Assembly: GCF_000423185.1 (NCBI RefSeq)
Contig: NZ_AUHM01000018.1
Location: 98,108-162,107, forward strand
Direction of reading: 5' to 3'
DNA length: 64,000 nucleotides
Source of the DNA: Inquilinus limosus DSM 16000
GTDB taxonomy: Bacteria; Pseudomonadota; Alphaproteobacteria; DSM-16000; Inquilinaceae
Part shown: piece by piece, positions 24,584-33,786 of the stretch
Layout of the letters: the number at the start of each line of letters is the position of its first letter
Numbering within the stretch: the stretch's first letter is position 1
The notes under the pieces: model-generated
Seen by the model: only the letters and a program-made list of their open reading frames with translations
What the model was told of the DNA's origin: nothing
Databases searched by the model: none
Position numbers and translations under genes: made by a program

Positions 24584-25533
24584 CGCCGCGCCTCCCGCCC
24601 CGACAGCAGCAGCAGGCCCAGGATCAGCCCGCCGAACAGGATGCTGCGCCAGCCGGGCGAGGCGTTCACCACGGTGATCAGGGCGGTGATGGTGACCAGG
24701 AGGATCGCCCCCGGGATGGTGCCGGCATAGGTGCCGCGCCCACCCAGGATCGAGGTGCCGCCCAGCACCACCGCGGCGATCGAGGTCAGGAGGTAGGGGT
24801 CGCCGATGCCGACATAGCCCTGCCGGTTCATGCCCAGCACCAGCACCCCGGCGATGCCCGCCATCAGCCCGCTCAGCGTGTAGAGCAACACCGTCGTCCG
24901 CCCGATATCGACGCCGGAGAGGCGCGCCGCCAGCGGGCTGGTGCCGAGGGCGAAGATCCGCGCGCCCACGGCCGTTCGGTGCAGCAGCACCAGCACCCCG
25001 GCCGAGACCACGAGCCAGAGCAGGATGCCGACCGGCACCCCGGCCGGTCGGGCGGAGCCGAGCCATTCGACCACCGGGTTGCGCACGGTGACGGCGCTGC
25101 CGCCGGCGACGATCACCAGGAGGCCCTGCAGCAGCGTCGCCATCGCCAGCGTCATGATCAGCGGATGCACCCTCAGCGCGGCGATGCCGAGGCCGTTGAG
25201 GAAGCCGATCCCGGCCGCCACCAGCAGCGTCGCCGCCACCCCGACCAGCCCGGTCGGATCCCAGGCCACCGACAGCAGCGGCAGCAGGATCGCCGTCACC
25301 GTAATCACGGCACCGACCGCGAGATCGATGCCGCCGCCGATCACCACCAGCGTCTGGCCGGCGGCGACGAGGCCGATCACGGCCGCGAGCTCCAGCAGGT
25401 AGCGCAGATGGCCATAGGCGCCGAAGCCGCGGGTCAGCAGGCTGGCGACGATCCAGACCGCGATCACCACCAGCCAGGCCAGCACCGCCTTGTGCCGCAG
25501 GATCGTGGGCAGCCGCGCGGCGATCGCGCTCAT
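24580..25533 (-). CDS. Ribose-type ABC transporter permease (RbsC family)
   Basis: A 317-residue CUT2 permease with eight to ten hydrophobic segments. VVIGGGIDLAVGAVITVTAILLP is the family's conserved GGIDLSVG motif, and AVVLGGTSILGGRGTYAGTIPGAILL the C-terminal cytoplasmic loop. It is the last gene of the ribose-type importer operon and overlaps the previous permease by four bases. Confidence 0.93.
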   Translation of the reverse strand: MSAIAARLPTILRHKAVLAWLVVIAVWIVASLLTRGFGAYGHLRYLLELAAVIGLVAAGQTLVVIGGGIDLAVGAVITVTAILLPLLSVAWDPTGLVGVAATLLVAAGIGFLNGLGIAALRVHPLIMTLAMATLLQGLLVIVAGGSAVTVRNPVVEWLGSARPAGVPVGILLWLVVSAGVLVLLHRTAVGARIFALGTSPLAARLSGVDIGRTTVLLYTLSGLMAGIAGVLVLGMNRQGYVGIGDPYLLTSIAAVVLGGTSILGGRGTYAGTIPGAILLVTITALITVVNASPGWRSILFGGLILGLLLLSGREARR

Positions 25534-26489
25534 GCCCGCCCCCAGCGAATCTGCGGCAGCGCCACGGCGCCGACGATGATCAGCCCCTGGGCGATGTATT
25601 GCGCCACGGGCGGAAATCCCAGGAAGAACATGACGTTGATCATGACGCTGAGCAGCAGGCTGCCGGCCAGGGCGCCGCGCATGGTGCCGGCCCCGCCGAG
25701 GAAGCCGACCCCGCCCAGCACCGCCGCGGCGATGGAGTTGAGGGTGAAGGGCGTGCCGATCACCGGGTCGCCCGACCCCGTCTGCGCCGCCACGAACAGC
25801 CCGGCCAGCGCCGCCAGCATGAAGCTGACGGCATAGGCCACGACCTTGGCCAGGTCGACCGGCACGCCGGAGCGGTAGGCGCCGACCGGGTTGTCGCCGG
25901 CGGCATAGAGGCCGAGGCCGATCGGCGTCGCCAGGTACAGCTTCCAGGCGACCGCCAGCAGCACCAGCAGCAGCGCCGCCACGGGCTGATGCCCGGCCAG
26001 AAGCTCCGACAGCCAGTCCGGCACGTCGCCGCCCGGCCGCGGCAGCACCAGCAGCGCCGCGCCGCCGAGGATGAAGGACCCAGCCAGGGTGACGATGATC
26101 GCCGGCAGCCGGAAGACCGCGACGATCGCCCCCGCCCCGGCCCCGACCGCGAGGCCGATCGCGGCCACGGCCAGCACCCCGCCGGGCACGCCGAAGAGGC
26201 CGTCGAAGCTGGTGGCGGCGACCACGGCGCCGAGACTGACCATGGCGCCGACCGCGAGGTTGATGCCGCCGGTCAGCATGATCATCGCCTGGGCCATCGC
26301 CACCAGCGCCAGCGGGAACCAGTTCTGGGTGAACTTGGCGACGCCCTCGACGCTGACCAGCCCCGGGAACAGCGCGACATACAGCGCCAGGAACAGCGCC
26401 ACGATCAGATACAACCCGCGCAGCCCCTGGTGCCGGCGGCCCTGGATCGCCCGGTAGAGCGGCCGGGCGGCCCGCCCTGCCGCGCTCAT
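25530..26489 (-). CDS. Ribose-type ABC transporter permease (RbsC family)
   Basis: A 319-residue CUT2 permease. It has IMLTGGINLAVGAMVSLGAVV and AAVLGGVGFLGGAGTMRGALAGSLLLSVM, the two standard motifs. The ATG at 26489 overlaps the ATPase stop (ATGA) and is preferred over a long upstream extension that would overlap the ATPase in another frame. With two different permeases the channel is a heterodimer. Confidence 0.92.
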   Translation of the reverse strand: MSAAGRAARPLYRAIQGRRHQGLRGLYLIVALFLALYVALFPGLVSVEGVAKFTQNWFPLALVAMAQAMIMLTGGINLAVGAMVSLGAVVAATSFDGLFGVPGGVLAVAAIGLAVGAGAGAIVAVFRLPAIIVTLAGSFILGGAALLVLPRPGGDVPDWLSELLAGHQPVAALLLVLLAVAWKLYLATPIGLGLYAAGDNPVGAYRSGVPVDLAKVVAYAVSFMLAALAGLFVAAQTGSGDPVIGTPFTLNSIAAAVLGGVGFLGGAGTMRGALAGSLLLSVMINVMFFLGFPPVAQYIAQGLIIVGAVALPQIRWGRA

Positions 26490-27988
26490 GCCGCCAGCCC
26501 CGGCGCCGCGACGCCCATGGCGGCGCCGACGATCGCCTCCTCGCTGATCCCCGGCCGCTCCAGCGTCGCCACGGTGCGGCCTGCGAACATCACCGCCACC
26601 CGGTCGCAGAGATGGACCAGCTCCGGCGTGTCGGAGCTGAGCAGCACCACCGCCTTCCCCTGCGCGGCGAGCGCCCGCAGCATGACGTAGATCTCCCGCT
26701 TGGTCTCGACATCGACGCCCCGCGTGGGGTCGTTCAGCAGCAGCACGCGGGGCATCAGCGGCAGCCATTTGGCCAGCGCCACCTTCTGCTGGTTGCCGCC
26801 GGACAGCGCCTGCACCGGCCGCGCCGTGTCGCCCTTGATGGTCAGGCGCCTGGCGAGGTCGGCCACCGTCGCCGCCTCCCCTGCCCGGTCGCGCAGACCG
26901 CGCGAAGGCCGCGCCAAGGTCGGCAGCAACAGGTTGAAGGCGATGCTGTGCGGCAGCAGCAGCCCCTCCTTCTTACGGTCGGCCGGGATATAGGCCAGCC
27001 CCGCCGCCGTCGCCTCCGTCACCTTGGCGAAGGGCCGGTCGGCCCCGGCGATGCGTGCGGCATCGGCCCCCGCCGGCAGGGCGCCGACGAGGCCGAGCAA
27101 CAAATCCTCCTGCCCCTGCCCGACCAGCCCGCCGATCCCGACCACCTCGCCGTAGCGCACGGTCAGGTCGACCTCCCGCGCCGCGCCCGCGCGGAAGCCG
27201 CGGATCTCGATCGCCATCTCCGGCTGGGCGAAAGGCTGCCAGGCCGGGAACAGGTCGCCCGGGTCGCGCCCGACCATCAGCCGCACCAGCCCTTCCGGGT
27301 CGACGCCTTCCAGCGGCCGGTCGGCGGTGCGGCTGCCGTCCTTCAGCACGGTGGCGTAATCGCAGAGGTCCAGCACCTCGTTCAGCCGGTGCGAGATGTA
27401 GAGGATGGCGACGCCCTCGTCGCGCAGCCGCCGGACCAGCCGAGCCAGGGTCTGCGCCTCATGCGCCGACAGCGAGGAGGTCGGCTCGTCCAGGATCAGC
27501 ACCCGCGGCTTGCGGTACAGCGCCTTGGCGATCTCGACCATCTGCCGGCGGCCGAGCGAAAGTGCGTCGACCGGCAGGTCCAGCGGCTCGTCCAGCCCGA
27601 CCAGCTCGCAGGCAGCGCGAGCCCGCGCCGCCAGAGTGCGATAGTCGATCAGCCCGAGCCGCCGCGGATAGGCGCCGAGGCCGATATTCTCGGCGATCGA
27701 CAGGTGCGGCGCCAGGCTCAGCTCCTGCTGCACCACGGCGATGCCGGCGCGCTGGGCCTCGCGCGGCGTCAGGTGGCCGGCGCCGCGGCCGTCGACCCGC
27801 ACCGTGCCGCCATCCGGCCGCAGCGCCCCGGACAGGATGTTGATCAGGGTCGACTTGCCGGCCCCGTTCTCGCCGAGCAGGGCATGGACCCGGCCGGGCT
27901 GCAGCGCGATCGAGACGTCGCGCAGCACCGGATTGCCGAAGAAGGCCTTGGAGACTCCCTCTGCGGCCAGGATGGGCGGCGCCGTCAC
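26486..27988 (-). CDS. Ribose-type ABC transporter ATP-binding protein (RbsA family, double NBD)
   Basis: A 500-residue protein with two fused nucleotide-binding domains, as usual for CUT2 importers. NBD1: Walker A LLGENGAGKSTLINIL near residue 36, LSLGRRQMVEIAKAL as signature, Walker B VLILDEPTSSLS. NBD2: LSGGNQQKVALAKWL as signature and LLLNDPTRGVD as Walker B. In NBD2 the usual Asp-Glu pair is Asn-Asp, so its catalytic glutamate is replaced, while NBD1 looks fully canonical. It follows the binding protein by 28 bases and overlaps the first permease. Confidence 0.94.
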   Translation of the reverse strand: MTAPPILAAEGVSKAFFGNPVLRDVSIALQPGRVHALLGENGAGKSTLINILSGALRPDGGTVRVDGRGAGHLTPREAQRAGIAVVQQELSLAPHLSIAENIGLGAYPRRLGLIDYRTLAARARAACELVGLDEPLDLPVDALSLGRRQMVEIAKALYRKPRVLILDEPTSSLSAHEAQTLARLVRRLRDEGVAILYISHRLNEVLDLCDYATVLKDGSRTADRPLEGVDPEGLVRLMVGRDPGDLFPAWQPFAQPEMAIEIRGFRAGAAREVDLTVRYGEVVGIGGLVGQGQEDLLLGLVGALPAGADAARIAGADRPFAKVTEATAAGLAYIPADRKKEGLLLPHSIAFNLLLPTLARPSRGLRDRAGEAATVADLARRLTIKGDTARPVQALSGGNQQKVALAKWLPLMPRVLLLNDPTRGVDVETKREIYVMLRALAAQGKAVVLLSSDTPELVHLCDRVAVMFAGRTVATLERPGISEEAIVGAAMGVAAPGLAA

Positions 27989-28016
27989 GGCGCCGCCCCC
28001 GCCTTGCAGCCCATGC

Positions 28017-29066
28017 TCACTTCGCCGCCAGCAGCGTGTCGAACAGCTTCGTGTCGTATTCCGAGAAGATGTAGCCGTCGGCCGGGAACTGGTCGGCCCG
28101 CGCCAGATAGCCGTCGACGCTGCTGTCGTCGATCACCGGCAGCGGCACCTTGACGAAGGCCGGCACGTCCTTGCCCGAGAGCGCCTGCACCGCGGTGTAG
28201 ACCGCGAGCGCGCCGAGCCAGTTCGGCTGCATCGTCGCCCAGCCCTTCAGCTCGTGCTGCTTCCACAGCTCGAGGAACTGGCGGTAGTTCTCGCCGGTGA
28301 TCGGCACATAGTCGCGGCCCTGCCGCTCCATCGCCAGGATCGCGCCGGCCGACAGCGCGCCGCCCAGCGACAGGATGCCGTCGATCTCCGGATTGCTGAA
28401 CAGGAGGCTGGTCACCGCCTCCTGCGCGGGGGCGACGTTGTAGTCGGTGTTGGTCTCGGCCAGCACCTCGACCCCCGTATTGGCCTGCAGCACGGGCGTC
28501 GCGCCCTTGCGGCGGTCGTCGCTGACCGAGATGCCGGCCGGGCCGTTCAGCACGATGATCTTGCCCTTGCCGCCGATCTGCTTGATCAGCCACTCCGCGG
28601 CCTGGCGGCCCCAGTCGAGCGAGTCGGTGTTGATCTTGGCCGTCACCTTGTCGGTCTGCACCAGGCTGTCGAAGTTGATCACCGCGATGCCCTTGGCGCA
28701 GGCATCGGCGACCACGCGGTCCAGCGCTGTGGCCGAGCCGGCGATCAGGATGATCGCGTCGACATCGGCGTCGATCATCGACTGGACCTGCTGGATCTGG
28801 GTGTTGGCGTTGCCCTGGGCGTCGGTGATGACCAGCTTGTCGACCAGCCCCTTGCCCTTCAGCTCCTCCACCATCGTGCTGATGGTGCCTTCGGTCTGCT
28901 TCATCCAGGTGGGCACGGAATAGATGTTGGCCCAGCCGACGGTGAAGGGCGGCTTGCGGTCGCCCTTGATGCAATTGGCGGCGGCGTCGGCCGCGCCGGT
29001 CGCGGCGCCCAGGGCCGCGACCGCCACGGCAGCGCGGCAGGCGGCGCGGCGCGCCAGATCCTTCAT
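28017..29066 (-). CDS. Ribose-type ABC transporter substrate-binding protein
   Basis: A 349-residue periplasmic protein of the LacI-like binding-protein fold. A signal peptide with core AAVAVAALGAATGA ends near ADAA. The mature part has FTVGWANIYSVPTWMKQTEG, AQGNANTQIQQVQSMIDADVDAIILI and ITGENYRQFLELWKQHELKGWAT, typical of CUT2 binding proteins. Three consecutive ATGs stand at the start; GGGAGAGGG immediately before the first makes the third (29066) the best spaced. It leads a four-gene operon with an operator 174 bases upstream. Confidence 0.9.
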   Translation of the reverse strand: MKDLARRAACRAAVAVAALGAATGAADAAANCIKGDRKPPFTVGWANIYSVPTWMKQTEGTISTMVEELKGKGLVDKLVITDAQGNANTQIQQVQSMIDADVDAIILIAGSATALDRVVADACAKGIAVINFDSLVQTDKVTAKINTDSLDWGRQAAEWLIKQIGGKGKIIVLNGPAGISVSDDRRKGATPVLQANTGVEVLAETNTDYNVAPAQEAVTSLLFSNPEIDGILSLGGALSAGAILAMERQGRDYVPITGENYRQFLELWKQHELKGWATMQPNWLGALAVYTAVQALSGKDVPAFVKVPLPVIDDSSVDGYLARADQFPADGYIFSEYDTKLFDTLLAAK

Positions 29067-29239
29067 CATCATCCCTCTCCCGTTTGACCCGGGCCGTCCC
29101 GGTGTGTTGTCGATTCGTCCGGGTCGGGCCCGGACCGGTGCGATGCCGCCCCGCGCCGGCCGCAATCTTCCGATACGCGCCGCCGACGTGACGACATCAT
29201 CCCCGCGCCAGGAGAGACGGGCCGGCAGGATTCTGTCAA

Positions 29240-29251
29240 GACAACGTTGTC
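29240..29251. promoter_or_regulatory. LacI-type operator copy 3 (GACAACGTTGTC)
   Basis: A perfect dyad, identical to copies 1 and 2, preceded by CTGTCAA as in copy 2. It sits in the gap between the end of the GMC oxidoreductase gene and the ribose-type importer operon, 174 bases before its first ATG, placing this operon in the regulon of the LacI protein at 17224-18255. Confidence 0.85.
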
Positions 29252-29287
29252 ATCAGCCATTCGGCCGACGGCTTCCGCAGACCCGTC

Positions 29288-30988
29288 CTATCGCCCGTCC
29301 TGGATGAAATCGGCGATCCGCTCGGCGATCATGATGGTCGGGACATTGGTGTTGGCGCAGGGGATGGACGGCATCAGCGAGGCGTCGGCGACGCGGAGGC
29401 AGTCAACGCCGTGGACCTTGCCCCGCGGCGAAGTCACGGCTGCCGGATCGTTCTCCGCCCCCATGCGGCAGGTGCCCGAAGGATGCCAGGTGCCGCCGAC
29501 ATGCCGGCGCACGAATTCGGTCATTGCGTCGTCATCGCGCAGCAGGCCCTCCATCGTCGTCCCCAGGGTGATGGCGGCATGGACCAACGCGGCGCGCAGC
29601 GGCCCGGCCAGGTCGAGCAGCGCGGACAGGGCGCCGCGCTGCAGCGCGTTCCAGGTGCCGGGCACGGCGATCCTGGCCACGCGGGGAGAATAGCTGGAGG
29701 GGAAGACCGGGCCGCGATGCCCGTCCATGTGGGGATCCAGCAGGACTTCCGCCCCCATCCGCAGGGCCATCTTCAGCCGGTCGAGGTCGCGGCGGTCGCT
29801 CAGCATGCGGAAATCCACATGCGGCTCGGCGGCCGGATCGGCCGAGGCGAGTTTCACGAAGCCGCGCGAGCAGGATTTGTTCACCCAGAAGAACAGGCTG
29901 CCCATCCGCAGGCCGACCGAATGCCAGCCGGACCGCGACAGGATGGCGGCATGCATGTCGCCCTGCGGCAGCCCGTCCCGCCCCGACGAGAAGCGCCAGA
30001 TCGCCTGCTCGTGGTGCTCACCGCGATCCCGCACCCGCATCCGCGGCGGCAGGAAGGCGGCCACGGCGATAGATGGATGCTCCATCAGGTTGCGCCCCAC
30101 GCCGAGAACGTTCGCCACCACCGGGATCCCGAGCGGCTGCAGTTCGGCCGCCGGGCCGATGCCGGAGCGCAGCAGCAGCGCGGGGGTGTGGATCGCGCCC
30201 GCCGCGACGATCACCTCGCGGGCGCCGATCACCTGCGGCCTGCCGTCCGCGCCCACGATTTCGGCACCGGTGACGCCGCGGCCGTCGAACAGCAGCCGGT
30301 CGGCACGGCAACCGGTCAGGATCGTCAGGTTGGGCCTGTGGCGAACCTCGGGCGTCAGATAGGCGATCGAGGTCGGAAGACGCTCGCCGCAGTCGCTGAC
30401 CGCGATGGCGCCGCGATACGCGCCGTCCTCCCAGCGGCCGTTCTGGTCGGCCCGGACCGGGTGCCCGCGCCGCTCCAGCGTCTGCATCACCCGGTGCACG
30501 AAGGGCGAGATCCGGTCGTCGGCGATGCGGCGGATGGTGAGCGGCCCGTCCGCCCCGTGCAGCGGGCCCGAGAAATCGCGGTCGGCCTCGATCCTGCGAA
30601 AGTAAGGCAGGCAGTCCTCCCAGCCCCAGCCGGCCGCCCCCAGCGCCTCCCACTCGGCATAGTCGGCGGGCGAGCCGCGATTGGCCATCAGCGCGTTGAT
30701 GGCGGAGCCGCCGCCGAGGATCTTCGCCTGCTCGTAGCGGCGGACGCTGCGCGCGGCCGCGTTCGACCAGCCGTATCCCATCAGCGCCGTCAGCGAGCCC
30801 CAGATGTTCGAGGTGTCGAGATAGGCCCGCCCGGGATAGCGGCTGAGGATGTCGGCCGGGACGTTGCCGGCGGAGATGTCCCGCCCCGCCTCCACCAGGA
30901 TGACGGAGCGGCCGGGATCCTCCGACAGCCTGGCGGCCAGGACGCAGCCGGCGGAGCCGCCTCCCAGGATCAGGCAGTCCGTGTTCAC
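29288..30988 (-). CDS. GMC-family FAD-dependent oxidoreductase
   Basis: A 566-residue glucose-methanol-choline oxidoreductase that would oxidise an alcohol group. It has the N-terminal FAD motif LILGGGSAGCVLAARLSEDPGRSVILVEAG, the GMC signature 1 region YEQAKILGGGSAINALMANRG, signature 2 GAIHTPALLLRSGIGP, and the C-terminal HVGGTWHPSGTCRMG with the catalytic His, followed by VDCLRVADASLMPSIPCANTNVPTIMIAERIADFI. It overlaps the stop of the preceding permease (ATGA) and ends the seven-gene operon led by the polyamine-type ATPase. The substrate is probably the alcohol part of the imported compound. Confidence 0.92.
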   Translation of the reverse strand: MNTDCLILGGGSAGCVLAARLSEDPGRSVILVEAGRDISAGNVPADILSRYPGRAYLDTSNIWGSLTALMGYGWSNAAARSVRRYEQAKILGGGSAINALMANRGSPADYAEWEALGAAGWGWEDCLPYFRRIEADRDFSGPLHGADGPLTIRRIADDRISPFVHRVMQTLERRGHPVRADQNGRWEDGAYRGAIAVSDCGERLPTSIAYLTPEVRHRPNLTILTGCRADRLLFDGRGVTGAEIVGADGRPQVIGAREVIVAAGAIHTPALLLRSGIGPAAELQPLGIPVVANVLGVGRNLMEHPSIAVAAFLPPRMRVRDRGEHHEQAIWRFSSGRDGLPQGDMHAAILSRSGWHSVGLRMGSLFFWVNKSCSRGFVKLASADPAAEPHVDFRMLSDRRDLDRLKMALRMGAEVLLDPHMDGHRGPVFPSSYSPRVARIAVPGTWNALQRGALSALLDLAGPLRAALVHAAITLGTTMEGLLRDDDAMTEFVRRHVGGTWHPSGTCRMGAENDPAAVTSPRGKVHGVDCLRVADASLMPSIPCANTNVPTIMIAERIADFIQDGR

Positions 30989-31788
30989 CCGGCGGCGGCC
31001 CCCCTGCGCTCCGCGTTCCTGGCGCTGAGCGAGGCCAGCAGGAGGATGACGAGGGAGACGGCGGTCAGCAGCGTGCTGATGGCGGCGATGGTCGGGTCGA
31101 TCTCGTCACGCAGCGAGGTGAACATTCGCTTGGTCAAGGTCTGGTACTGGCCGCCGGAGACGAACAGCGCGACCACGGTCTCGTCGAGCGCCGAGATGAA
31201 GGCGAAGAGCAGGCCGGAGATCACGCCGGACCGGATCTGCGGCAGGGTCACGGCGAAGAAGGTGCGGAAGCGGTTCATGCCGAGGCTGAGCGCCGCCATC
31301 TCCTGCGCCGGATCGAATTTGCGCAGGCTGACGAGCACCGACGTCACCACATAGGGCAGCCCCAGCATGACGTTGGCCAGGATCAGCCCGGTCATGGTCG
31401 CCAGCAGCCCGACATTGGCGTAGACGAGGAAGATGCCGACGGCGGTGATCACGATCGGGACCACCAGCGGCAGCAGCAGGACCACCTGCAGGCCGCGCAG
31501 CAGCTTGGAGCGGGTGAGGTTCAGCGCATAGGCGGCCGCGGTCCCGAGGACGGTGGCGACGGCCGCGCTCGCCACGGCCACGATCAGGCTGACCCGCGTC
31601 GCCTGCATCCAGGCCGCATTGCCGAGATAGGAGTCGTACCAGCGCAGCGACCAGGACGGCGGCGGGAAGGACAGGAACCGCGCGCCGGAGAAGGACATCG
31701 GCACGACGATGAGGATCGGCACCACCAGCCAGATCAGGACCAACGCGACGAAGCCGTAAAGGAGGACTTTGGAGAGTCTCACGTTCAC
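30985..31788 (-). CDS. Spermidine/putrescine-type ABC transporter permease (PotC-like)
   Basis: A 267-residue permease with six helices. The EAA loop reads DPAQEMAALSLGMNRFRTFFAVTLPQIRSGVISGLLFAFISALDE, matching the polyamine/opine family. The GTG at 31788 overlaps the sister permease stop as GTGA; a second in-frame GTG two codons later is possible. It lies in the same operon as the ATPase at 35871. Confidence 0.9.
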   Translation of the reverse strand: MNVRLSKVLLYGFVALVLIWLVVPILIVVPMSFSGARFLSFPPPSWSLRWYDSYLGNAAWMQATRVSLIVAVASAAVATVLGTAAAYALNLTRSKLLRGLQVVLLLPLVVPIVITAVGIFLVYANVGLLATMTGLILANVMLGLPYVVTSVLVSLRKFDPAQEMAALSLGMNRFRTFFAVTLPQIRSGVISGLLFAFISALDETVVALFVSGGQYQTLTKRMFTSLRDEIDPTIAAISTLLTAVSLVILLLASLSARNAERRGAAAG

Positions 31789-32684
31789 CTCGCGCCCATG
31801 ATCCGCTCGAACGGGATGAAGAGGCTGGCGACCCGGAAGATCAGGAAGACGCAGACGAGCAGGACGACGCTGATCGACGAGGCGGCGCCCCATTCGTTGT
31901 AGACCTCGATGTTCCGGGAGACGAGCATCGACACCATGTAGGTCCGCCCGCCGCCCAGCAGCTCCGGCGTGATGTAGAAGCCGAGCGTCAGGGCGAAGAC
32001 CAGGACCGCCCCCGCGATCACGCCGGGCAGGGACAGGGGCAGGAAGACGCGCAGGAACACGAAGGCGGGCGATCCGCCCAGGCTGGCCCCCGCCATGGTC
32101 AGCTCCCGCGGGATCTTCTGCATGGCGGCGTAGAGCGGCAACACCATGAAGGGCAGCAGGATGTGGATCGTCGCGATCACGGTCCCGAGCTCGTTGTTGA
32201 CCAACAGCAGGGGGCTGTCGATCAGGCCGAGATCGGTCAGCGCCGAATTGATGATGCCGCGCCGCTGCAGCAGGATCAGCCAAGCGTAGGACCGCACCAG
32301 CACGCTGGTCCAGAAGGGCAGCACCACCAGCGCCAGGATCACGACCCGCCATCCCGGCGACGCAGCCGCCGCCACATAGGCGACCGGATAGCCGAGCAGC
32401 AGCGCCGCCAACGTGACGGTGAAGGCGATGCGGAAGGTCTGCAGGAAGGACATCCACGTCGCATCGTCGGTCACGAAGCGCTGGTAGTGGGCCAGCGTGA
32501 AGCCGCCGTCCTGGCGGATCGACTGCCAGGCCAGCCAGCCGAGCGGCACGATCAGGAGGCAGACGATCACCGCCAGGGCGGGCGCCAGCAGCAGGAGCGT
32601 CAGCCGCTGCTCGCGACGTTCCTGCGACACCGACGGCCTGATGGCCGGCTGCGACACCGAGGGGCTGATGGTCGATGCGGACAT
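31785..32684 (-). CDS. Spermidine/putrescine-type ABC transporter permease (PotB-like)
   Basis: A 299-residue permease. An N-terminal hydrophilic stretch carries a repeated SVSQPAIRPSVSQ motif, followed by LLLLAPALAVIVCLLIVPLGWLAWQS as the first helix. The EAA loop is KIPRELTMAGASLGGSPAFVFLRVFLPLSLPGVIAGA, typical of PotB-like subunits. It follows the binding-protein gene by 21 bases and overlaps the PotC-like gene. Confidence 0.92.
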   Translation of the reverse strand: MSASTISPSVSQPAIRPSVSQERREQRLTLLLLAPALAVIVCLLIVPLGWLAWQSIRQDGGFTLAHYQRFVTDDATWMSFLQTFRIAFTVTLAALLLGYPVAYVAAAASPGWRVVILALVVLPFWTSVLVRSYAWLILLQRRGIINSALTDLGLIDSPLLLVNNELGTVIATIHILLPFMVLPLYAAMQKIPRELTMAGASLGGSPAFVFLRVFLPLSLPGVIAGAVLVFALTLGFYITPELLGGGRTYMVSMLVSRNIEVYNEWGAASSISVVLLVCVFLIFRVASLFIPFERIMGAR

Positions 32685-32705
32685 GGATGACCTTGCTTCC
32701 GCCGG

Positions 32706-33746
32706 CTATTGCTGGATGAAGGAGGCCCAGCGCTTCAGCACCTCCTCGCCGGCCGGGGAGCTCCACCACTCGGTGGACACCAGCACCTGCTTGGCGGCGT
32801 TGTCCGGGGCGCTCGGCATCTCCGCCGCGCGCTCGGGCGAGATCTTGCCGGTCTCGTAGGCTTTCGGATTGCCCGGGCCGTAGTCGATATAGGCCGGGAA
32901 GTTGGCCTGGATGTCCGGCGCGATCGCCGCGTTGACGAACCTGACCGCCGTGTCGAGGTTCGGCGCGCCCTTTAGGATGCACAGCGAGGTGTTCTGCAGC
33001 ATGCCCTGGTTGAAGGTGAAGGCGACTGGCGCGCCCTCCTTGGCCACGGCGGAGACGCGGCCGTTCCAGGCCATGATCATGTCGGCCTCGCCGTCGGCGA
33101 GCAGCTGCGCGGACTGGGCGCCGGAGGTCCACCACACCGCGATATGCGGCTTGATCTCCTCCAGCTTGCGGAAGGCGCGGTCGACATCCAGCGGGTAGAT
33201 CTTGTCCGGCGCCACGCCGTCGGCCAGCAGCGCCGCCTCGAGCGTCGCCAGCGGGTTATTGCGCAGCGCCCGGGTGCCGGGGAACTTCTCCAGGTCCCAA
33301 AAATCCGCCCAGGTCTTCGGCGGATTGTCGCCGTACTTCTCCGTGTTGTAGGCCAGGACGCTGGAATAGAACTCATAGGCCACCGAATACGGCGTCTTGT
33401 ACGCGTCCGGCAGGCCGGCGGCGTTCGGGATCTTCGAGAAATCCAGCTTCTCGATCATGCCCTGCTCGCCGCCGCGCAGGCAGTCCTTGGTCGGGGTGTC
33501 GACCACGTCCCAGATCGGCTTCCCGGTCGTGGTCTGGGTCTTGATCACCGGCCAGGCGTCCGGCGCGCTGTCCTGGTTCACGGTGATGCCCAGCTGCTCG
33601 GCCACCGGATCGAGGATGGCCTTGGTCTGCGCCTCCTGATAGGCGCCGCCCTGCGACACGAAGGTGATCTGCTCGGCGCCGGCGGTACCCGAAGCCAGCG
33701 CGCCGAGGGCAAGGCCGGCGGCGAAGAGGTGAAGCCCGGATCTCAT
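32706..33746 (-). CDS. Polyamine-type ABC transporter substrate-binding protein
   Basis: A 346-residue periplasmic binding protein of the PotD/PotF-like group. A signal peptide ends near GTAGAEQ. The mature start ITFVSQGGAYQEAQTKAILDPVAEQLGITVNQDS and KPIWDVVDTPTKDCLRGGEQGMIEKLDFSKIP are typical of opine and polyamine-type proteins. Aromatic residues in YSVAYEFYSSVLAYN and VWWTSGAQSAQ line the usual ligand site. The ATG at 33746 has an AGGGAGACAGG ribosome-binding region. The ligand is not determined; acyl-amine or opine-like compounds fit the neighbours. Confidence 0.88.
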   Translation of the reverse strand: MRSGLHLFAAGLALGALASGTAGAEQITFVSQGGAYQEAQTKAILDPVAEQLGITVNQDSAPDAWPVIKTQTTTGKPIWDVVDTPTKDCLRGGEQGMIEKLDFSKIPNAAGLPDAYKTPYSVAYEFYSSVLAYNTEKYGDNPPKTWADFWDLEKFPGTRALRNNPLATLEAALLADGVAPDKIYPLDVDRAFRKLEEIKPHIAVWWTSGAQSAQLLADGEADMIMAWNGRVSAVAKEGAPVAFTFNQGMLQNTSLCILKGAPNLDTAVRFVNAAIAPDIQANFPAYIDYGPGNPKAYETGKISPERAAEMPSAPDNAAKQVLVSTEWWSSPAGEEVLKRWASFIQQ

Positions 33747-33786
33747 GGTCCTGTCTCCCTGTTTCGTTGGCCGGATCTCCGGCATG

